Shown: positions 15,920 to 24,810, counted from the first letter of the stretch. The stretch: DNA of 64,000 bases from Bryobacterales bacterium (GCA_003142185.1 PLOR01000118.1:1-64000); one strand, 5' to 3'. Notes: generated by a model not told the origin, from the sequence alone. Translations and numbers: made by a program.

Positions 15920-16843
15920 ATGACCATCAGCAACCTCAGTCCATCCGCGCAATCATTTCTCGCCGGAGTGAACGCCGTCGAGCAGCAGATTACCACGGCC
16001 ACCCAGCAGATCACATCGGGGCTGAAGATCAGCGCCCCCGCAGATGACCCCGCCCAGATCGATGACTTGCTCCAATTGCGTGCCGATCAGCAACTCAACA
16101 CACAGATTGGGAGCAACCTGACGATGGCTAATTCGGTGGCGTCGGCGGCCGATAGCGCCATCGGCGGGGCCATCCAAGTGATCGATTCCGCCATCCAAAT
16201 CGCTACCCAGGCGGCTAATTCCCTCACCGGGGAGAACACTGACAGCAGCCTCGCCCTGCAGGTCCAGGGGATGCTGTCGCAAATGGTGAACTACAGCCAA
16301 ACCCAAGTGCAAGGTCAATACATTTTTAGCGGCGATCAGCCGGAGAGCCCCTACTATCAGTTGGACCTCGCCGCGCCGCAAGGCGTCGATCAACTCCTGA
16401 CCACCGGCGCGACCCAGCAGATTCAGGATCCGGCCGGTGGCTCCTTTGCGGGCTCGCAAACCGCGCAGACTATCTTCGGCGGCCAGAACGCCAATGGTAC
16501 GCCCGCGGCCGACAATGTTTTTGCCGCCCTCAACAATCTCAACACCGCCTTGCAGAGCAACAGCACAGCGGGCGTCGAGAGCGCGTTGAACGATCTGCAA
16601 CAGGCGTCCACTCATCTGAACGACATGCAGTCCTTTTACGGGGTGGTTGAGGACCGCATCCAAAGCGCCACCACCTACTCGAGCTCGCGCGACACCGAAC
16701 TGCAAACTCAGGTTGGCAGCATCCAGGACGCCGACGTGACCAGCGACGCGATGTTGCTGGCGCAAGCCAATACCCAGCTCCAGGCCGCCTTTCAAGCCGA
16801 GGCCCAGGCGCCCAAGTCGACCTTGTTCAATTACCTGAGCTGA
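15920..16843 (+). CDS. flgL: Flagellar hook-associated protein 3 (FlgL)
   Basis: The second hook-filament junction protein, related to flagellin. The 307-aa product has flagellin-like terminal helices: an N-terminal block (QQITTATQQITSGLKISAPADDPAQIDDLLQLRADQQ) and a C-terminal block (DADVTSDAMLLAQANTQLQAAFQAEAQ). The segment QVQGQYIFSGDQPESPYYQ is typical of FlgL. AGGAGG lies just before the ATG. Last gene of the block; no flagellin or basal-body genes are within the window, so the remaining flagellar genes must be elsewhere. Confidence 0.93.
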   Translation: MTISNLSPSAQSFLAGVNAVEQQITTATQQITSGLKISAPADDPAQIDDLLQLRADQQLNTQIGSNLTMANSVASAADSAIGGAIQVIDSAIQIATQAANSLTGENTDSSLALQVQGMLSQMVNYSQTQVQGQYIFSGDQPESPYYQLDLAAPQGVDQLLTTGATQQIQDPAGGSFAGSQTAQTIFGGQNANGTPAADNVFAALNNLNTALQSNSTAGVESALNDLQQASTHLNDMQSFYGVVEDRIQSATTYSSSRDTELQTQVGSIQDADVTSDAMLLAQANTQLQAAFQAEAQAPKSTLFNYLS

Positions 16844-16936
16844 CCGGTCCAACTTGCCTGCGTTGATGTGACCGCGGATCGTAAGGCTCCGGCCCGGCAA
16901 AGGCCACCGCCGCGCTCTGTGCCCGGGTCCCTCTCC

Positions 16937-17500
16937 TCACATCGCCAGCTTGCCGTGGTAGAGCAGGTCCTTCACCCGGAATTCCAGCTCCCGCTCGGGA
17001 AAATTCAGCCCGGCCAGGTACAGGCGGAACGTGATCGTTTTGTCGGCCGGTTTCACCACGCGCGGGAATACCAGCCGCAGCACAGGGTCCGATGGCGTCG
17101 GCGGAAAGTGGCCGATGATCGAATACGTTCTCCGCCCCACGATCATCTGGCACTCCTGCTCCATGCGCCGGTCCTCCTCCGCGCGTCCGAGATCCTTGAG
17201 GGTCGGGTACGCGATCGCCAGTACGAAAGAGCTCTCGCGGTTCCCGGTGACGTAGGCGGCATAATCCGGATCGGGCTCTTTTTCGGTGTGCCGAGTGCGC
17301 AAGCGCGCTTCCGCCTCGGCTTCCTCTACCGGTTCGGCAGTGGCCAGCCAGACCAGAAGGTTCGGCGCCGGTCCCACGGTTTGCACCCACGGACTGGAAT
17401 GGCGCATGGCATCGATCTCGGCTTCCGACCACTTCTCCGGCGGTTTGGCCTCCCAAAAAGGCTGCGCCAGAAGGAACAACAGAACCGGCAAACTGCGCAT
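16937..17500 (-). CDS. Secreted hypothetical protein
   Basis: A 187-aa product starting at ATG 17498-17500 with a signal peptide (MRSLPVLLFLLAQPFWEA). The mature part is mixed alpha/beta, with EKWSEAEIDAMRHSSPW near the N-terminus and a C-terminal strand-rich segment (DKTITFRLYLAGLNFPERELEFRVKDLLYHGKL). I do not recognise a named family. It is divergent from the acetyltransferase gene, whose start is only 11 bp away, so their promoters must overlap each other's coding starts. Convergent with flgL. Confidence 0.66.
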   Translation of the reverse strand: MRSLPVLLFLLAQPFWEAKPPEKWSEAEIDAMRHSSPWVQTVGPAPNLLVWLATAEPVEEAEAEARLRTRHTEKEPDPDYAAYVTGNRESSFVLAIAYPTLKDLGRAEEDRRMEQECQMIVGRRTYSIIGHFPPTPSDPVLRLVFPRVVKPADKTITFRLYLAGLNFPERELEFRVKDLLYHGKLAM

Positions 17501-17511
17501 AATACATAAAT

Positions 17512-17928
17512 ATGCCAGCAATCCGCCGCGGCCGCGCGGAAGATTTGGTCGCCATCGCGGAAATCCAGGCCGCCAGCCCCGAGGCCGCGCAGTGGAAGCC
17601 GGAAGATTACCTGGCGCAGCTCCTGCTGGTGGCCACGGCCGGCGCCGGCGTGGTGGGTTTCGTCGCGGCACGGCCGGTCGCCGACCGGGAGTTTGAGATC
17701 CTGAACCTCGCCGTGGTCCCAGATTTTCGCCGCCGGGGAATCGCGCGAGAGCTTCTAAGGGTATTGTTCCAGGACTATCACGGTACTTTTTACCTGGAAG
17801 TCCGGGAATCGAATCAGGACGCCCAAATGTGCTATAAGTCACTTGGATTTCAGCAGGTTACGCGTCGTCCGGGCTACTATGAAAGCCCCCCCGAAGCGGC
17901 TATTGTCATGAAGTTTCATTCATGTTAA
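17512..17928 (+). CDS. GNAT-family N-acetyltransferase (RimI-like)
   Basis: A 138-aa acetyl-CoA-dependent acetyltransferase. The acetyl-CoA-binding loop is RRRGIA in AVVPDFRRRGIARELLRVL, preceded by the FEILNLAV strand. The C-terminal VRESNQDAQMCYKSLGFQQVTRRPGYY, with its conserved Tyr, is typical of RimI, which acetylates ribosomal protein S18 or other protein N-termini. Without a neighbouring tsaB or tsaD gene the substrate stays open. The next gene's longest frame overlaps its stop, but that gene probably starts downstream. Confidence 0.82.
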   Translation: MPAIRRGRAEDLVAIAEIQAASPEAAQWKPEDYLAQLLLVATAGAGVVGFVAARPVADREFEILNLAVVPDFRRRGIARELLRVLFQDYHGTFYLEVRESNQDAQMCYKSLGFQQVTRRPGYYESPPEAAIVMKFHSC

Positions 17929-18038
17929 GGTTGCGTGTAGACGGTATGCCGTCCTTTACCACAACACGCAAGAGATTACCCACCGAGCCTTTCCGCACCA
18001 TGACTCGGCGCGGCATCACTTGGGAGGAATTGCCCCAT

Positions 18039-18275
18039 ATGGAACGGAACGCACTGGAGCAGTTGAAAGCGCATCTGATGGATACGCACGACGAGTTTCG
18101 CAGGCTCGCCAGCCAGCACTCAGAGTTTGCAAGGAAGCTGGACGACCTGGAAGCACTTTCTCATCTCACCAACGATGAGCAGTTGGAAGAAAGCCGCCTG
18201 AAGAAGCTGAAACTCCGTTTAAAGGATCAGATGGAAGCGATCGTGAGCCAGTACCGGTCACAGCAGGTCGCTTAA
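18039..18275 (+). CDS. DUF465 (YdcH-like) small helical protein
   Basis: A 78-aa, two-helix protein with the DUF465 pattern: KAHLMDTHDEFRRLASQHSEFARKLDDLE, then a turn, then ESRLKKLKLRLKDQMEAIVSQY. Members form small coiled-coil hairpins of unknown function. The frame is open 39 codons earlier, but ATG at 18039-18041 gives the usual family start, with GGAGG about 10 nt upstream. A strong terminator follows 31 bp after the stop. Confidence 0.85.
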   Translation: MERNALEQLKAHLMDTHDEFRRLASQHSEFARKLDDLEALSHLTNDEQLEESRLKKLKLRLKDQMEAIVSQYRSQQVA

Positions 18276-18306
18276 TATCAGGTGCGCGCGAAAACGGCGA
18301 ATCCAA

Positions 18307-18338
18307 CGCCCGGCCGGCATCCCCGGCTGGGCGTTTTT
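18307..18338 (+). terminator. Rho-independent terminator after the DUF465 gene
   Basis: An 11-bp stem (18307-18317 with 18323-18333, one G-U pair) closed by a 5-nt loop and followed by TTTTTATTT. It lies between the DUF465 gene and the Smr gene on the plus strand, so the Smr gene probably has its own promoter. Confidence 0.85.
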
Positions 18339-18365
18339 ATTTGGTGACGTTCCCGGCAGGTTTTT

Positions 18366-18638
18366 ATGGACGGCGACGAGCCCATCCCGATCCCCATCAC
18401 TGACGTGTTCGACCTTCACAGCGTGCCGCCGCGCGACGTCAAACCGGTGGTCGAAGAGTACCTCTATCAGGCGCGACAGAGCGGCTTTCGCTTCGTGCGC
18501 ATCATTCATGGCCGAGGCATCGGCGTGCAGCGCGAAACGGTTCGCGCCATCCTGGCCCGCACCGATTTCGTGGCCGATTTCAGAGATGCTCCCGCCGAGG
18601 CCGGCGGCTGGGGCGCGACGATTGTGACGCTGCGGTAG
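18366..18638 (+). CDS. Smr-domain protein
   Basis: A 90-aa stand-alone Smr (small MutS-related) domain. Two motifs mark it: FDLHSVPPRD near the N-terminus and IIHGRGIGVQRETVRAIL, the HGxG signature, in the middle. Isolated Smr proteins are nucleases or nucleic-acid-binding proteins; some act on RNA or collided ribosomes, others on DNA. The His residues of DLH and HGRG, thought to be functional, are kept. It follows a terminator and has no clear operon partner. Confidence 0.85.
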   Translation: MDGDEPIPIPITDVFDLHSVPPRDVKPVVEEYLYQARQSGFRFVRIIHGRGIGVQRETVRAILARTDFVADFRDAPAEAGGWGATIVTLR

Positions 18639-18778
18639 GCGGCAGGCGCGGCGGGTGGGCGCGATATCGTCAAGTGGCCTAGGGTACCGTGATGGAGACA
18701 CCCGCGATGGAGCCGGCGGCCGGCGCCAGGATGTGAGCTAAACTCAAAGCAGACGCACCCAAAAGGGACAGAGAACCA

Positions 18779-19015
18779 ATGACCACGGAAGAGCGCCTGG
18801 AGCGGATCGAAAACGGTTGGCTAGAAATCCAGCAAGCCCTCAAGGCTGTGATCCAAGTCCAAACGAACACCAACGAGAGACTCGCGACCCTCACGGAATC
18901 CATCGGCCAATACGTAGACGCGGCCAGCGCGCGTACAACCCGCCTCGAAGACAACCTTGACGCACTGATCCGCGCGATCACTGCCGAGCACTCCAACGGC
19001 AAGAGCCAGCACTGA
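18779..19015 (+). CDS. Small coiled-coil hypothetical protein
   Basis: A 78-aa, highly charged helical protein (MTTEERLERIENGWLEIQQ...) with heptad-like spacing of hydrophobic residues over most of its length. No known family. Proteins of this kind often form short parallel coiled coils. A purine-rich AGGGACAGAGAA lies upstream of the ATG. It is the first gene of a patch, reaching about 20.7 kb, that looks accessory; no functional link to its neighbours is shown. Confidence 0.6.
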   Translation: MTTEERLERIENGWLEIQQALKAVIQVQTNTNERLATLTESIGQYVDAASARTTRLEDNLDALIRAITAEHSNGKSQH

Positions 19016-19205
19016 AATCGGCCTTTGGCCCGCTCCCCGCGTAAGCGGGAAGTCCATAATGTGATGTTCGCCGCCATTTTGGTGACATTCAACCTGCGAC
19101 GAGAGGGGGACCACCCGGGCAGAAGCGGGAAGGCTCCTCTAAGAACCGCGCCGGCAGAGGATGTCCACGTTTTCGTGCGGGGCGGTACAATGGCGTGCGT
19201 CGGCC

Positions 19206-19676
19206 ATGGTGCCAATCACGATAGCTTACGGCGAGTTCTCGGGACACCAAATTCCGGAACTTCCGGACAGCGTCCTGGCCGAGTTGGCCAAGCGATTTCC
19301 TCTTGAAGCGACGAGGTATGACCTGTCAGAGGCCGAGTCGCTCCTCATAACCGTCGCCGTTCACGAGGAACTGGCCCGTCGTGCCTCAGGTGGGCGCGCT
19401 AAGAGGCACATCCCCACGGTTAAGGAATTCGCAGTTCAGATCGTCGCCCAGGGCTTTCGGGCCCTCAGCAAAGTGCATCACCCAGACGTGAACGGGGATA
19501 CCGAGGCACAGCGTCGCTTAATTGAGGTCCGGGACCTTCTTACACCGCTCGTGGAGAACATAGACGCGGAGCGGACTGACGAGGGTATCAGAATACCCAG
19601 CCCCCGGCCCCAAAGGACGCGGCGAGCTCCGCCGACTTTCAGCGAGAATATCACGGACAATGATGTTCCGTTTTGA
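19206..19676 (+). CDS. DUF3820-like / J-domain-like protein
   Basis: A product of about 156 aa with two parts. The N-terminus, YGEFSGHQIPELPDSVLAELAKRF, resembles the short DUF3820 motif. The C-terminal part, QGFRALSKVHHPDVNGDTEAQRRLIEVRDLL, has the helix II, HPD loop and helix III of a J-domain, which would stimulate an Hsp70 ATPase. No DnaK is nearby. The start is unsure: ATG 19206 gives the most natural N-terminus, while 19161 is also open; neither has a strong Shine-Dalgarno. It lies 75 bp upstream of a nuclease gene on the same strand and may be its partner. Confidence 0.6.
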   Translation: MVPITIAYGEFSGHQIPELPDSVLAELAKRFPLEATRYDLSEAESLLITVAVHEELARRASGGRAKRHIPTVKEFAVQIVAQGFRALSKVHHPDVNGDTEAQRRLIEVRDLLTPLVENIDAERTDEGIRIPSPRPQRTRRAPPTFSENITDNDVPF

Positions 19677-19751
19677 CAAATTCGCCCGATAGCTTGGAGT
19701 CGATAATAGTGCGACAGACGGATTGACAAGATATCACGGCGGATATCCCAA

Positions 19752-20669
19752 ATGAACTTTCCCTCGGACATAAAGGGCTGCATGAAAAGCTGCATCCTGT
19801 CGCTATTGTGGCCCAAGAAGGACGTTGTCGCGTTTCTGTCGGATCACGGTTGTAGCCCAACGGATCTTCCATCTGCGAGCGACTATGCGCAGCTGTCCCG
19901 CGCAGCAATCGTGGACGGGGTATTCAATCGCCTGACATTAAGACCGGATGGAGGGCTGGGAGAGTTCCGAGCGATGTTGCAGTCGTTGCTGCAGTGGTCA
20001 CAGTTCGACCCCTACTATTTCGATGACCTCAAGAAGCTCAGCCGTGAGTCTGCCGAAAAGAATCTTGAGCATCTTCGTCAACTGAGGGAGATCCGCGATG
20101 CCAAAATCCAGGAGGAACGCGATCGTCGAATCTCGACCGAGGCCGCCAGCCAGCAGCCTAAGGTGACGCTAGCCCAACTCCGCGACCAATATTTGGCGCT
20201 GCATTCGAATGAGGGAGACCGACAGCGCCGTGGCTACGCACTCGAGGAGATCCTCCTCGAACTAGCAAAGCTCTCGGCTCTGGAGGTTACTGAGCCGTTC
20301 AAAGTGATGGGCGAGCAAATAGACGGCGCCCTTAAGTTCGATGGCGAACACTATCTTCTGGAGGCAAAATGGCAGGAAAAGGAGGCGTCTAACGAGCCTG
20401 TTTATCAATTTGCTGCGAAGGTCGAGGGAAAAATGTATGGGCGCGGAGTGTTCGTTTCAGTCCATGGCTTTAGCGAAAATGTTGTCGAGAGTCTTACCGT
20501 AGGAAAAGCGATCCGAACTGTTTTTGTGGACGGCGAGGACCTAGTCCTGCTGGTTGAGGGTCTGCTCACATTCAAGGGGATGCTAGACCGCAAGGTCAAA
20601 GCAGCTCAGACGCATGGGTACATCTACGTGCACCCCATTACCGAGGCGCCAAAGCTCAAGCGAAAATGA
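19752..20669 (+). CDS. PD-(D/E)XK nuclease, restriction endonuclease-like
   Basis: A 305-aa protein. The C-terminal half has a PD-(D/E)XK nuclease core: E in GYALEEILLEL, D in GEQIDGAL, the E-x-K pair in YLLEAKW and a following YQFAAKV helix. The N-terminal half (FLSDHGCSPTDLPSASDYAQLSR...) is a helical domain, joined by a charged coiled coil (LEHLRQLREIRDAKIQEERDRR). This arrangement resembles stand-alone Mrr-like or type IV restriction enzymes; no methyltransferase is nearby, so cleavage of modified or foreign DNA is a guess. ATG at 19782 is an alternative start. Confidence 0.75.
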   Translation: MNFPSDIKGCMKSCILSLLWPKKDVVAFLSDHGCSPTDLPSASDYAQLSRAAIVDGVFNRLTLRPDGGLGEFRAMLQSLLQWSQFDPYYFDDLKKLSRESAEKNLEHLRQLREIRDAKIQEERDRRISTEAASQQPKVTLAQLRDQYLALHSNEGDRQRRGYALEEILLELAKLSALEVTEPFKVMGEQIDGALKFDGEHYLLEAKWQEKEASNEPVYQFAAKVEGKMYGRGVFVSVHGFSENVVESLTVGKAIRTVFVDGEDLVLLVEGLLTFKGMLDRKVKAAQTHGYIYVHPITEAPKLKRK

Positions 20670-20887
20670 TCAGGTTTGGCAACCCGGTGACCAAGCGGAA
20701 CGTTTCCGGGCTGTGCCGGGATTCCTCCCCTGGAGCCACGGGGCCCATGGGCTCCGGGGCCGCGGCGAATCGCCATCGTCGCGATCGCGCTCGTCGCCGG
20801 CCTGCTGCCCGCGAGAAAGCCACGAAAATCGATCCGGCGACAGCCCTGGGGTGTGATTGAGCTCTGCCAGCCGGTGCCCGTTTAGTC

Positions 20888-22078
20888 TCAGTTCTGGAAC
20901 ATGCCGCGGACCATCGCCTCGACATCCTTCAGTCCGTCGCCTTCGAACTGTGCGACAACCTGCTCCAGCAGATCGGGAATGGCGAGGCTCTGCGGGCATT
21001 TATCCAGGCAGTCCCCGCATTGCGAGCAGAGGGAAGCATAGCCGGGGTGGCCGGACAGGATGCCGCTCGCTCGCAGCACGTACTGGAATCTGGCCTCGCG
21101 CGTCTTGCCGAAGGTGTGGAAAGCGTTGAAGGCGTCGAAGCAGCCGGGGACGTCCACGCCGGACGGGCATGGCTGGCAGTAGCCGCAGCCGGTGCAGCCG
21201 ACCTTCATGATTTCGCGATATTTCCGGCCCACGCTTTCCACCAGGCCCACTTCGGCGGGCGTGAGCGATCCGGGGAACGCATCGGCGGCGATCCGCAGGT
21301 TCTCTTCCACCTGGGCCTCATCGTTCATTCCCGATAAAACCACGGTCACTTCCGGGTGGTTCCAGACCCACCGCAGAGCCCATTCGGCAGGGGTGCGGCG
21401 CAGTTCGGCCTCGCGCCAAAGGGCGTCGATGGCCGGCGGCGGCGCAGCGGCCAGCGTGCCTCCACGCAGCGGCTCCATGACGATTACGGCGAGGCCCTTG
21501 CGAGCGGCGTCGAGCAGCCCCTCGGTGCCGGCCTGCAACTGCTCGTCGAGATAGTTGTATTGAATCTGGCAAAATGACCAGGGGTAGGCGCCGGCAACGC
21601 GCGGGAAATCTTCCCGCAATCCGTGATAGGAGAAGCCGGCATTCGCGATGCGTCCGTCAGCCTGGGCACGATCGAGAAATTCGGCCACGCCGAGCGCCGC
21701 GATCCGATCCCAGGAGCCTCCATTGAGCGAGTGGACTAGGTAGTAATCGATGCGAGAGGTGTTCAGCTTCTCGAGCTGTGCGTTAAGAAAGCGGTCCATG
21801 TCGGCGCGGTTCTTGACGAGCCAGGCCGGCAGCTTGGTGGCGAGTCTCACCCGCTCGCGGTATCCGTCCGCCAGGACGCGCCCGACAAAGGGCTCGCTTT
21901 CGCCCGCATGGTAGGGCCAGGCCGTGTCGATATAATTGACGCCGCAGTCGATCGCGTGCCGGATCTGGCGAGTCGCCCTTGCTTCGTCGATCCGCCCGTC
22001 CTTCTGCGCCAGGCGCATGCAACCGAATCCGAGGATGGACAACTCGTCTCCGGTCTTCGGCGCCCTCCTGTAAAGCAT
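20888..22078 (-). CDS. Aldo/keto reductase with C-terminal 4Fe-4S domain
   Basis: A 396-aa fusion of an aldo/keto reductase barrel with a ferredoxin-like tail. The barrel keeps the catalytic tetrad D51, Y56 (DTAWPYHAGESE), K82 and H116 (LVHSLNGG). The tail has two cysteine clusters, CTGCGYCQPCPSGVDVPGC and CSQCGDCLDKCPQ, expected to hold iron-sulfur clusters. Relatives of this two-domain type are common in anaerobes and soil bacteria; the substrate is unknown. It stands alone on its strand. Confidence 0.9.
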   Translation of the reverse strand: MLYRRAPKTGDELSILGFGCMRLAQKDGRIDEARATRQIRHAIDCGVNYIDTAWPYHAGESEPFVGRVLADGYRERVRLATKLPAWLVKNRADMDRFLNAQLEKLNTSRIDYYLVHSLNGGSWDRIAALGVAEFLDRAQADGRIANAGFSYHGLREDFPRVAGAYPWSFCQIQYNYLDEQLQAGTEGLLDAARKGLAVIVMEPLRGGTLAAAPPPAIDALWREAELRRTPAEWALRWVWNHPEVTVVLSGMNDEAQVEENLRIAADAFPGSLTPAEVGLVESVGRKYREIMKVGCTGCGYCQPCPSGVDVPGCFDAFNAFHTFGKTREARFQYVLRASGILSGHPGYASLCSQCGDCLDKCPQSLAIPDLLEQVVAQFEGDGLKDVEAMVRGMFQN

Positions 22079-22140
22079 GAGTCCCCCTGTTGGAAGCGAT
22101 CATTTTAGCGTGCGGCAGGGGGAGGGAAGCCGCGACGACG

Positions 22141-22694
22141 CTATTCCCGTGAGATTGTGCCGGAAACGAGCGCGGTGAAGTCGGGCACGGTCCCTCTGAG
22201 GATGTCGAGGAGTTGAGGTATGCTACGGCCGCGGTCGGCAGCCTGCTGATTCAGCTTCGCCATAACCAGGGCTTGCTCCTGCCGGAAGACCTCGATCAGA
22301 AACGACTGCGGGTGTAACGCGGCGATGCCCCATGGTTCCAGATGCTCTCGCCCGAAGTGTCGAAGATTGAAGGTCACAATGATCGCCGCTCCGCTGTGGA
22401 GTGCGGCCGCTGCTACGTGGCGATCCTTTTCATCGTTCGTCATCCGGGGAATCAGCCGGTCGTAGCCGCTGATCCATGCCTCACTGAAGTGAGTTCGTAA
22501 CTCAGCTTCAAAGTGAGCGGCCAGAGGACCCGGCCATCCAAGCTTCGACTCCAGGGTGTGGATGGTCTCCCAAATGATCTCCTCCGACCATCTCGGCTCA
22601 AAGAGGCGCGGTGGTCCCGCCAGCCGCAGGAGCGCATCAGGGAGAAATTGGCGAGGACGCAAGCGTCGAGGACGACGAGCGGTGCGTCAGTCAT
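22141..22694 (-). pseudogene. Frameshifted PIN-domain toxin
   Basis: Two frames together make one PIN-domain protein. From ATG 22692-22694 the product reads MTDAPLVVLDACVLANFSL, with the first catalytic Asp, and then loses sense. The next frame takes over with LPDALLRLAGPPRLFEPRWSEEII and runs to 22141, including TNDEKDRHVAAAALHSGA and IVTFNLRHFG with further acidic positions. The frames join near 22638-22645 (around TTTCTCCC), so a 1-2 base indel has broken the gene unless it is a sequencing error. Its start overlaps the antitoxin stop as ATGA. Confidence 0.7.
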
Positions 22695-22909
22695 TCCTGG
22701 CTGGGAATCGACGCGCGCTCATAAAGGCCCGCCTGGTCGGCTGCCTGGCCTATTCTGCGGAGCGCATCGAGCCGCCGTTGGGCACGCTGACGCTCGTCTA
22801 GGAAGTGCCTGACAGCCTGTTCGAACAGTTCGTCGGGGCCCTGATAGCGGCCGCTAGCGAGTTCTTGCTCGACCTGCCTTCTCAGGTCCGCTGGTAATGT
22901 GACGTCCAT
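22691..22909 (-). CDS. ParD/CopG-like antitoxin
   Basis: A 72-aa protein: a short DNA-binding strand (MDVTLPADLRRQVEQEL) like those of ribbon-helix-helix repressors, then ASGRYQGPDELFEQAVRHFLDER, the typical ParD-type second helix, and a toxin-binding tail. It overlaps the downstream PIN gene by 4 bp (ATGA). If the toxin is truly dead, this antitoxin is an orphan that may still repress its own promoter. Confidence 0.75.
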   Translation of the reverse strand: MDVTLPADLRRQVEQELASGRYQGPDELFEQAVRHFLDERQRAQRRLDALRRIGQAADQAGLYERASIPSQE

Positions 22910-22984
22910 GGCAGTTTCCTTGCTCTATTTTACGCTTCTTGATGGACGGAGCGGTGGAATCATGAGGGGCGGAAATCACGCAGT

Positions 22985-23428
22985 TCAGGCTGATCGATCT
23001 TTCACCCGACGTGACCGCCTGCTGGATATTAGCGCGGCTATCGGGACAACTATTGCAATCAGCAGCCATGACGCTGGGGGAACAACGACGAATACGGCAG
23101 CGGTCTTCGCCCTGGGGGGCCCCAAGGCAACATCTCCGTAGGCGGCCAAAGAGCCCAGCGTGAGAACCAGCATCACAGTATAGAGCGCCACTCGGGTATG
23201 AACCGACCAACGCTTCGAAACCACGTTGGCCAATAGGAGGGCCATGAACGGCGAGAGCACCCAGAGCGCGAAAAGTGCCAGCAGGAATCGGGAATCATTA
23301 TGACGACCTGCATGGAGCATCAAACCGACCGAGCCCACCGCGCCAGCCAGCACCGCAAGCAGGGCCGCTATGCGTAGAGGGCCAAGGAACCCACTCGCGG
23401 GACTTCCCAGGCTCACTTTAGAGGTCAT
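22985..23428 (-). CDS. Four-helix membrane hypothetical protein
   Basis: A 147-aa integral membrane protein with four predicted transmembrane helices (around residues 17-37, 47-66, 77-97 and 113-135) and a basic C-terminal tail (SSRRSRRVKDRSA). No family recognised. GGGGG lies 7 nt before the ATG. It stands between the toxin-antitoxin remnant and the enolase-superfamily gene without evident operon links. Confidence 0.6.
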   Translation of the reverse strand: MTSKVSLGSPASGFLGPLRIAALLAVLAGAVGSVGLMLHAGRHNDSRFLLALFALWVLSPFMALLLANVVSKRWSVHTRVALYTVMLVLTLGSLAAYGDVALGPPRAKTAAVFVVVPPASWLLIAIVVPIAALISSRRSRRVKDRSA

Positions 23429-23541
23429 GTCACGGCCCCCATTGGATCGCGGCGTAAAGGGAGATGGAATCTGGATCTGCGAAACATTGTCCTTTGCTCC
23501 TAAAAGTACTTTTCACATTGTACAACGCTCCCCACGCCTCC

Positions 23542-24780
23542 TTACGCGAGCTTTACCACCGCGGCATTCTTCAGGAAATCCGGGTCGAATTCCAGTCCCA
23601 TGCCCGGTCCGGGCGGAACTGGAATCACGCCGTCCTTGATGTCGAAGTTAGGTGAGTACCACGATTCCTTCTTGGGCGTCTTACGCGACACGTACTCCAT
23701 CCATGGCCCGATATTTGGCGTGGTCGCCGCGAATTGCAGAATATTCACGGTAGCGGCGCCCGTCTGCGTGTCATGGGGGCAGATCCACATATTCACCTTG
23801 CGTGCCATCCGCGCCACCCGGGCCGCGCGGATGAAGCCGCCGTTATAGTTCAAATCGGGCTGCACTACGTCCATAACCTTGTTGTCGATCATCCACTGGA
23901 ACAGCCACAGACTGGAGTCCTGTTCGCCAAACGCCACTTTCATATCCAGAGCGTCGGCCACCTTCTTGGTCTCGCTCAGTTCCTCCCAGGGGCACGGCTC
24001 TTCAAACCACAGGTACTTCATCTCCTGCAACCGTTTGCCGAGCTCGATCGCGTTTTTCGCGTCGTAAGAACCATTGGCATCGGCCATCAACGTCACCTTG
24101 CCGGCGAGTTTTCGATGGGCCAATTCCAACAACTTATCGGTACGCTCGGGGTAGGCGTCGCGGTTATCGCTCATACGGCCCCCGATTTTGAACTTCACGG
24201 CCTTGGCCCCGGTCCGCTCCACCTCGCGCACGTATACCTCGACTTCTTCCTCGGCGGTGGTGTCGCGTCCCGATCCCGAAAGATAGACCGGGATCTCCTT
24301 CCGCAGCACACCTCCCATCAGCTCGCCCGCGGGTTTCTTCAGCGCCTTCCCCATCAAATCGAACAGGCTTTGCTCGATGTATGCCACCGGGCACCAGAAC
24401 TCCTGCCCGGCCAGCTTATAGTTGGAGTTTGCCACATAGACTTCGTCCACCAGGTGTTCCAGATCGCGGGCGTCCTTGCCGAGGAAGTGCGGCATGACGC
24501 GGTGGGCCAAAATCTGGATGTAGTCTACGATGTCTTTGGTTTGAATAACTCCTTCGGCACCATCGGACGACCGCGTGCGCAGAAAAAACTGGTTGTGGGC
24601 TTGCAGTAATTCGATGGACGCGATCTTGACGGGGGCGTCGAAGAACTTGTACAAATTGAAAACGGGTTTTCCGTAATCGAGTATCTCCGGCCCCATGTCG
24701 GAGGCAGCCCGTGCGCGGGATGCCTGGTTTGTCAGTAGAGCGCTACCGGCAGTAGCCTTGAAAAAGCCGCGGCGGTTCAT
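23542..24780 (-). CDS. Exported enolase-superfamily (mandelate racemase/muconate lactonizing) enzyme
   Basis: A 412-aa member of the MR/MLE branch. The catalytic K-x-K pair is K196/K198 (VKFKIG), the metal ligands are D234 (MADANG), E260 (FEEP) and E286 (FGEQ), and a His in ICPHDTQTG is the opposite base. Such enzymes dehydrate or epimerise acid sugars. The N-terminus, MNRRGFFKATAGSALLTNQASRARA, looks like a twin-arginine leader, so it is probably folded in the cytoplasm and exported. It follows, on the same strand, a large Tat-type hydrolase gene 30 bp upstream, so both likely serve one sugar-acid pathway. Confidence 0.88.
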   Translation of the reverse strand: MNRRGFFKATAGSALLTNQASRARAASDMGPEILDYGKPVFNLYKFFDAPVKIASIELLQAHNQFFLRTRSSDGAEGVIQTKDIVDYIQILAHRVMPHFLGKDARDLEHLVDEVYVANSNYKLAGQEFWCPVAYIEQSLFDLMGKALKKPAGELMGGVLRKEIPVYLSGSGRDTTAEEEVEVYVREVERTGAKAVKFKIGGRMSDNRDAYPERTDKLLELAHRKLAGKVTLMADANGSYDAKNAIELGKRLQEMKYLWFEEPCPWEELSETKKVADALDMKVAFGEQDSSLWLFQWMIDNKVMDVVQPDLNYNGGFIRAARVARMARKVNMWICPHDTQTGAATVNILQFAATTPNIGPWMEYVSRKTPKKESWYSPNFDIKDGVIPVPPGPGMGLEFDPDFLKNAAVVKLA

Positions 24781-24810
24781 ATCCAGATTGTATGTCGGCG
24801 GGGTGGCACC

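Noticed and set aside
18679-18760. Minus-strand frame end reading LALAHILAPAAGSIAGVSITVP
   Set aside because: Resembles a protein C-terminus but has no supported upstream part; probably shadow of the region before the coiled-coil gene.
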